A stretch of DNA of 16,966 nt from Verrucomicrobia bacterium UBA3222 (GTDB taxonomy: Bacteria > Verrucomicrobiota > Verrucomicrobiia > Opitutales > UBA9783), in NCBI GenBank assembly GCA_002363035.1, contig DEWA01000025.1:1-16966 (forward strand), given 5' to 3'. Positions 13,588-16,966 of this stretch are shown here, one piece after another. The notes under the pieces were generated by a model. That model did no database searches, had not been told where the DNA came from, and saw nothing but the letters and a program-made list of their open reading frames with translations. Position numbers and translations under genes: made by a program. Position 1 is the first letter of the stretch; each line of letters starts with the position of its first letter.

Positions 13588-15639
13588 ATGAAGCGTTTTT
13601 GGACAGGTTTTTGGTTTTTGACGGCAATCATACGATTTCCGGCCGCAATGTTTGCGGCGCCGACCGTCATGTTTTCGGAGGAACCGACACCGCCGTCCCA
13701 AACACCGAACGACAATCCGCCAAACGACAATGCGGACGAACCGAAAATTGAATTTTACACTCAGGACGATCCGGAAGCCGAAGAAATAAAATTCGACAAG
13801 CCAAAACTGCACGATTTTTGGCCGAAAAACACCGCTTATTTGTTTGTACGCAACAAACCGATTGCCGATTCGGTTGCGGATTTTTGCAAAATGCAGGGCA
13901 TTGATGCGGTTTTGAGCGAACGTCTCAAAGACAACAAACAACGCGTCAATCGATCATTCGAAAAAATGTTCCCGACGCACATTTGGGATCAGCTGGCGAA
14001 AGCGTACGGTCTGTTGTGGTTTTTCGACGGTCATGCGATGTACGTCTACGAATCGAGCGAAATTCAAACGCAAATTTTCAAAATCCACCCGCTGCAAATC
14101 GACCCGCTGCTCGACGTGATCGATACGATGGGATTTTACGGTTCCAACATGCGCATTCGTCCGATGCGCGAAGGGGGCATTCTCATTGTCAGCGGTACGC
14201 CGAAGATGATCGAACTGCTGACGAGCATCACCGAAAACATCTCTTTATATAAGACATCCGAAACCGATCGCCTCGATGTCAAAGTATTCCATTTGAAACA
14301 CGCCTGGGCGGATGACAAAGAAATCGGCGGTTTAAAAATTCCCGGCGTCGCAACGCTGCTGGATAACATTTTGGGGAAACAGGAAAATACCGCAAACGCT
14401 TTAAGACCTGCCTCACAAACCGCTTCCGCAAAGAAAGTCACTTCTCTGCGCGAAAAAGATACGGACGAAAAAAATAAAAAAGAAACGCCGAAGGAAAACG
14501 AAAAAACGGATGAAAAAGCGGAAAATTCCGAAGGCGACGACGAAAAAATCAAATCGGACGGTGGCGTAATCACAACCGATCCGCGTCAAAATGCGGTTAT
14601 CGTCAAAGATTATCGGCACAAGCTTCCCATGTACCAAGAGCTGATCGACCTGCTGGATGTACCGACGGAGCTGATTGAAATTCAGGCGGCGATTGTCAAC
14701 GTTTCCAAGGGATGCGATTTCAAAATCGGCTCCGACAAAGTCACGGTAAGCTCCGCGCGTCATAACGATCGCACCTGGTTTTCTTACAAACCCGTCTCAA
14801 CCAACGATAAGGGCCTGAATGTACAATTGAACGGTGTCGTGAACGGGGTACAGTTCATGGCGGCAATCAACGCACTCGCCAGCAAGCAATTAAGTAAAGT
14901 GTTGGCACGTCCGTCCGTCATTACCATGAACAACCTGACTGCCGTTATGGAACAGGGAAAAACACATTATTTTGAAGTCCTAGGCAACAAAGCCGGCGAC
15001 ATGTATTCCGTCGATGCCAAAACGAATCTGAAAGTTACACCGCACCTGCTCGCAAAGGACGGGCAAATGTGCATCCAGTTGATTTTGGATATTAAAGACG
15101 AATCGTTTTCTGCGGTTCCGGCGAAAAGCGCTGAAAAAGCCGGCACCACCACATCCTCCATTGCAACACAGGCGTTGGTCTATGAAGGACAAAGCATTTT
15201 GGTCGGCGGCTATTTTTCGGAAGGCTATGCGGACGGCGACAGCGGCGTACCTGTTTTAAAAGATGTTCCGATTTTGGGACATTTGTTTAAGAGTTCTTCA
15301 AAAAAGAAAGAAATCTCCGAACGCCTTTTCCTCATTACACCAAAAATCATTCGTCTTTCCGCAAGCGATCCGTACGGCGGATTATTCAAGACACCTTCGA
15401 ATTTAACGGACAGTCGCGAGTTGATGCAGATTCAATGCCGACAGGCCGGCGAAAGTACCGATGCCGCTCGTTCAAATTCGAAGTATTTTGAGGATCCTTT
15501 GGATTCGTCGCCTGCCGATTCAACACACGCCAAAGGTTTGAAATCCGACAACAATTCAAGCCAAACCGCACAAAAAATGTCCCGCACGGCGCGTCTGTAT
15601 GCCAAAAAACACAAAAAGGCGAAACAGGACGACCTTTAA
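13588..15639 (+). CDS. sctC: Type III secretion outer-membrane secretin SctC
   Basis: A 683-residue secretin forming the outer-membrane ring of the injectisome. A signal peptide (about 1-24, cleavage near AMFA/AP) leads to a Pro/Asp/Asn-rich acidic stretch (31-72). The N0 domain follows (82-155: YLFVRNKPIADSVADF, LAKAYGLLWFFDGHAMYVY), then N1 (160-225). Then comes the SctC hallmark VKVFHLKHAWADDK...IPGVATLLDNIL (231-262), a charged linker (about 283-324), N3 (325-375: TTDPRQNAVIVKD) and the secretin barrel (about 430-590: VLARPSVITMNN, LKVTPHLL, VPILGHLFKS, LFLITPKII). About 95 further residues form a polar tail ending in a Lys-rich segment. These features separate it from GspD and PilQ. The ATG lies one base after the chaperone stop (TAG-C-ATG); the frame is open upstream but only inside the chaperone gene. 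Confidence 0.93.
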   Translation: MKRFWTGFWFLTAIIRFPAAMFAAPTVMFSEEPTPPSQTPNDNPPNDNADEPKIEFYTQDDPEAEEIKFDKPKLHDFWPKNTAYLFVRNKPIADSVADFCKMQGIDAVLSERLKDNKQRVNRSFEKMFPTHIWDQLAKAYGLLWFFDGHAMYVYESSEIQTQIFKIHPLQIDPLLDVIDTMGFYGSNMRIRPMREGGILIVSGTPKMIELLTSITENISLYKTSETDRLDVKVFHLKHAWADDKEIGGLKIPGVATLLDNILGKQENTANALRPASQTASAKKVTSLREKDTDEKNKKETPKENEKTDEKAENSEGDDEKIKSDGGVITTDPRQNAVIVKDYRHKLPMYQELIDLLDVPTELIEIQAAIVNVSKGCDFKIGSDKVTVSSARHNDRTWFSYKPVSTNDKGLNVQLNGVVNGVQFMAAINALASKQLSKVLARPSVITMNNLTAVMEQGKTHYFEVLGNKAGDMYSVDAKTNLKVTPHLLAKDGQMCIQLILDIKDESFSAVPAKSAEKAGTTTSSIATQALVYEGQSILVGGYFSEGYADGDSGVPVLKDVPILGHLFKSSSKKKEISERLFLITPKIIRLSASDPYGGLFKTPSNLTDSRELMQIQCRQAGESTDAARSNSKYFEDPLDSSPADSTHAKGLKSDNNSSQTAQKMSRTARLYAKKHKKAKQDDL

Positions 15640-15805
15640 AACATGCACGATTCTATCTAACATCAAACGGATGCCGGAGAGCGGGCACAAAGAGTGGTTG
15701 TTCAAGGTTCGCGTTGACGGTCTTTAACAAAAAACGTTTGAATAAGCGCGTGTTACGTTTTTTTGAAGCACTTCCGATTCCTATCGTACGATTGAGCTCG
15801 GGTGT
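15640..15805. other. sctC-pilD intergenic region with possible terminator
   Basis: AAAAAACGT (15729-15737) and ACGTTTTTT (15755-15763) can form a 9-bp A/T-rich stem with a 17-nt loop. The 3' arm ends in a run of seven T, so it is a weak terminator candidate for the sctC operon. Two -35-like boxes are also here, TTGACG at 15714 and TTGAAG at 15763. Confidence 0.3.
15763..15792 (+). promoter_or_regulatory. Possible promoter of the prepilin peptidase gene
   Basis: TTGAAG (15763-15768; 4 of 6), an 18-nt spacer and TACGAT (15787-15792; 4 of 6) predict a start site near 15799, about 7 nt before the first ATG and too short for an SD. Confidence 0.3.
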
Positions 15806-16666
15806 ATGTTTGCGCATCGGGAATTTTCCTTTTTTAATTTGATGACGTTATCGATTGTACATGGAATTGCTTTATTCCTCTTCGGCAGTTGCATCGGAAG
15901 TTTTCTCAACGTCTGCATCGACCGCTGGGTGAAAGGGCAATCCGTCATCAAGCCCCGATCCTATTGTCCGCATTGCCAAAAAAACATCCCTTGGTATCTC
16001 AACATTCCCGTCCTTACATGGCTGTCGCTGAAAGGTAAAACGAGATGTTGCGACAACCCAATTCCTTTTCGATACTTTCTGTCGGAAATCAGCATCGGAC
16101 TTTTGGCGATACTTACTTTCACGTACGCAAATAACCTCGCCTTGCCGTGTTTTGTGTTGCTGTGCCTGCTGTGGATCGCCTTTTGGAGCGACTGTGAAAC
16201 CATGCTCATTCCCGATCAGGTTACGCTGGGCGGGCTTTTTTTGGGCATTGTACTGAGCGCGTTTTACCCGCAAATACAGTTGTCACAAAACACCTTCGAA
16301 GCCGTTAAAGAGAGTTTCATTGGCATGTGCGTCGGCGCGGGCTGTTTATTTCTCGTGGCAAGCATCGCCGAATGTTTCATCAACGAAGAAGCCCTGGGGC
16401 TCGGCGACATGAAATTATTGGGGTGCATCGGCGCATTTCTGGGAACATCCGGCTGTTTATATGCATTACTTCTCGGCTCAATGCTCGGAACGCTTTTTAT
16501 CGTTTCGCACGGCAGTCTTACAAAACTGTTTCAACCGAAAGCAACCATCAACCGACGCATGGCATTCGGGCCGTTTTTGGCACTCGGAACCATGGTGTAC
16601 ATGGTACTTGTGTTTTGGATGCGGGTTGATCCGCGGTATTTTCTCCAATATAACGGCGATTTTTAG
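15806..16666 (+). CDS. pilD: Prepilin peptidase / N-methyltransferase (A24 family)
   Basis: A 286-residue inner-membrane aspartic protease that trims and N-methylates type IV prepilins and type II pseudopilins. The family start FGSCIGSFLNVCIDR (26-40) is followed by the cytoplasmic methylase loop with CPHC (54-57), NIPVLTWLSLKGK and FRYFLSE. The two catalytic aspartates are Asp129 (SDCETMLIPD) and Asp201 (GLGDMKLL), and about eight hydrophobic helices are present. The second zinc-type pair, normally CxxC, reads TRCC (Cys81, Cys82). Start is the ATG at 15806; ATG 15842 (residue 13) is an equally good alternative, and neither has an SD. The enzyme points to type IV pili or type II secretion elsewhere in the genome; it is not part of the type III apparatus despite its position. 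Confidence 0.95.
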   Translation: MFAHREFSFFNLMTLSIVHGIALFLFGSCIGSFLNVCIDRWVKGQSVIKPRSYCPHCQKNIPWYLNIPVLTWLSLKGKTRCCDNPIPFRYFLSEISIGLLAILTFTYANNLALPCFVLLCLLWIAFWSDCETMLIPDQVTLGGLFLGIVLSAFYPQIQLSQNTFEAVKESFIGMCVGAGCLFLVASIAECFINEEALGLGDMKLLGCIGAFLGTSGCLYALLLGSMLGTLFIVSHGSLTKLFQPKATINRRMAFGPFLALGTMVYMVLVFWMRVDPRYFLQYNGDF

Positions 16667-16935
16667 ACATTTTTCGGAAGCATTCTCCAAAAACGACTTC
16701 AACGTGCTTCGTTTGAAAAGTGCCGCAGTTTGTACAGCCGAAGATCTGTGTGTTTTTGAGAAAAAATTTTCCGAGGGGAAACCGCCCTTAAAATCTCGGA
16801 TTTCCAAAGTTTCCCGCTTTTACACTGCCTCCATACCGGAAAAAACATGCTCTGAGAAACCGCGCACATCCGCCGACAACCCGATAACCGCTTCCGAGAA
16901 TAAAGCAGAAAAGGTTTAAAAAATACCACTTTGGC
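16667..16935. other. Stretch after pilD without a confident gene
   Basis: About 270 nt. One plus-strand frame is open to a stop at 16917-16919; from the GTG at 16704 it would encode 71 Lys/Ser/Glu-rich residues. It has no SD and no similarity I recognise, so I do not call it. CCGAG (16771-16775) can pair with CTCGG (16795-16799) with an inner GGG/CCC, possibly a leader structure of the next gene. No terminator is clear. Confidence 0.4.
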
Positions 16936-16966
16936 ATGCTTTACAACGCCATCGACGATTTGGAGG
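16936..16966 (+). CDS. Start of an unidentified gene, cut by window edge
   Basis: An ATG at 16936 opens a frame reading MLYNAIDDLE up to the window edge. It sits in open sequence with clean, protein-like codons. Ten residues are too few to identify it, and there is no SD upstream. Confidence 0.35.
   Translation, partial: MLYNAIDDLE

Overview
Organism. The window looks like a chromosomal segment of a PVC-superphylum bacterium, most likely Verrucomicrobiota (Opitutae-like). This is inferred, not proven. It rests on the 5' part of the 16S rRNA gene, a short mono-cluster ferredoxin of a type I associate with Verrucomicrobiota, a MurC-MurB fusion, and a type III secretion secretin with its chaperone. 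Very few genes have a recognisable Shine-Dalgarno sequence, and several starts lie 5-10 nt after a -10-like hexamer, suggesting frequent leaderless or SD-independent initiation.

Layout. (1) 1-640: 5' end of a 16S gene on the minus strand, with a ~155-nt leader, a boxA element, two look-alike tandem promoters and an A/T-rich UP-like tract. (2) 637-4695, minus: cell-wall/division block murC-murB fusion, ddl, ftsQ. It is a dcw-cluster remnant that stops at the rRNA promoter; ftsA and ftsZ do not follow. (3) 4828-8247, minus: rpoN-sucC-sucD, with a 1-nt gap and a 4-nt overlap, so sigma-54 and succinyl-CoA synthetase probably share a transcript. (4) 8248-8736: about 490 nt with no convincing gene. 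(5) 8737-9421, plus: a ferredoxin and two tRNA-Val genes (UAC and CAC anticodons) with identical acceptor and T arms. (6) 9440-11664, minus: a small unknown protein and a two-gene DpnII-type (GATC) restriction-modification system whose genes overlap by 52 nt. (7) 12061-12999, minus: rplM-rpsI, S9 carrying an Ala/Lys-rich N-terminal extension. (8) 13182-16666, plus: a CesT-like type III secretion chaperone, the outer-membrane secretin SctC, then a prepilin peptidase. A further gene appears to begin at 16936.

How it fits together. Most of the window is housekeeping: peptidoglycan precursor synthesis, the TCA cycle, translation and electron transfer. The accessory parts are the restriction-modification system next to the tRNA pair, and the chaperone-secretin operon, which is direct evidence that this organism has, or had, a type III secretion apparatus and so may interact with eukaryotic cells. 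The other Sct components are not in the window. I saw no insertion sequence, integrase, CRISPR array or replication origin.
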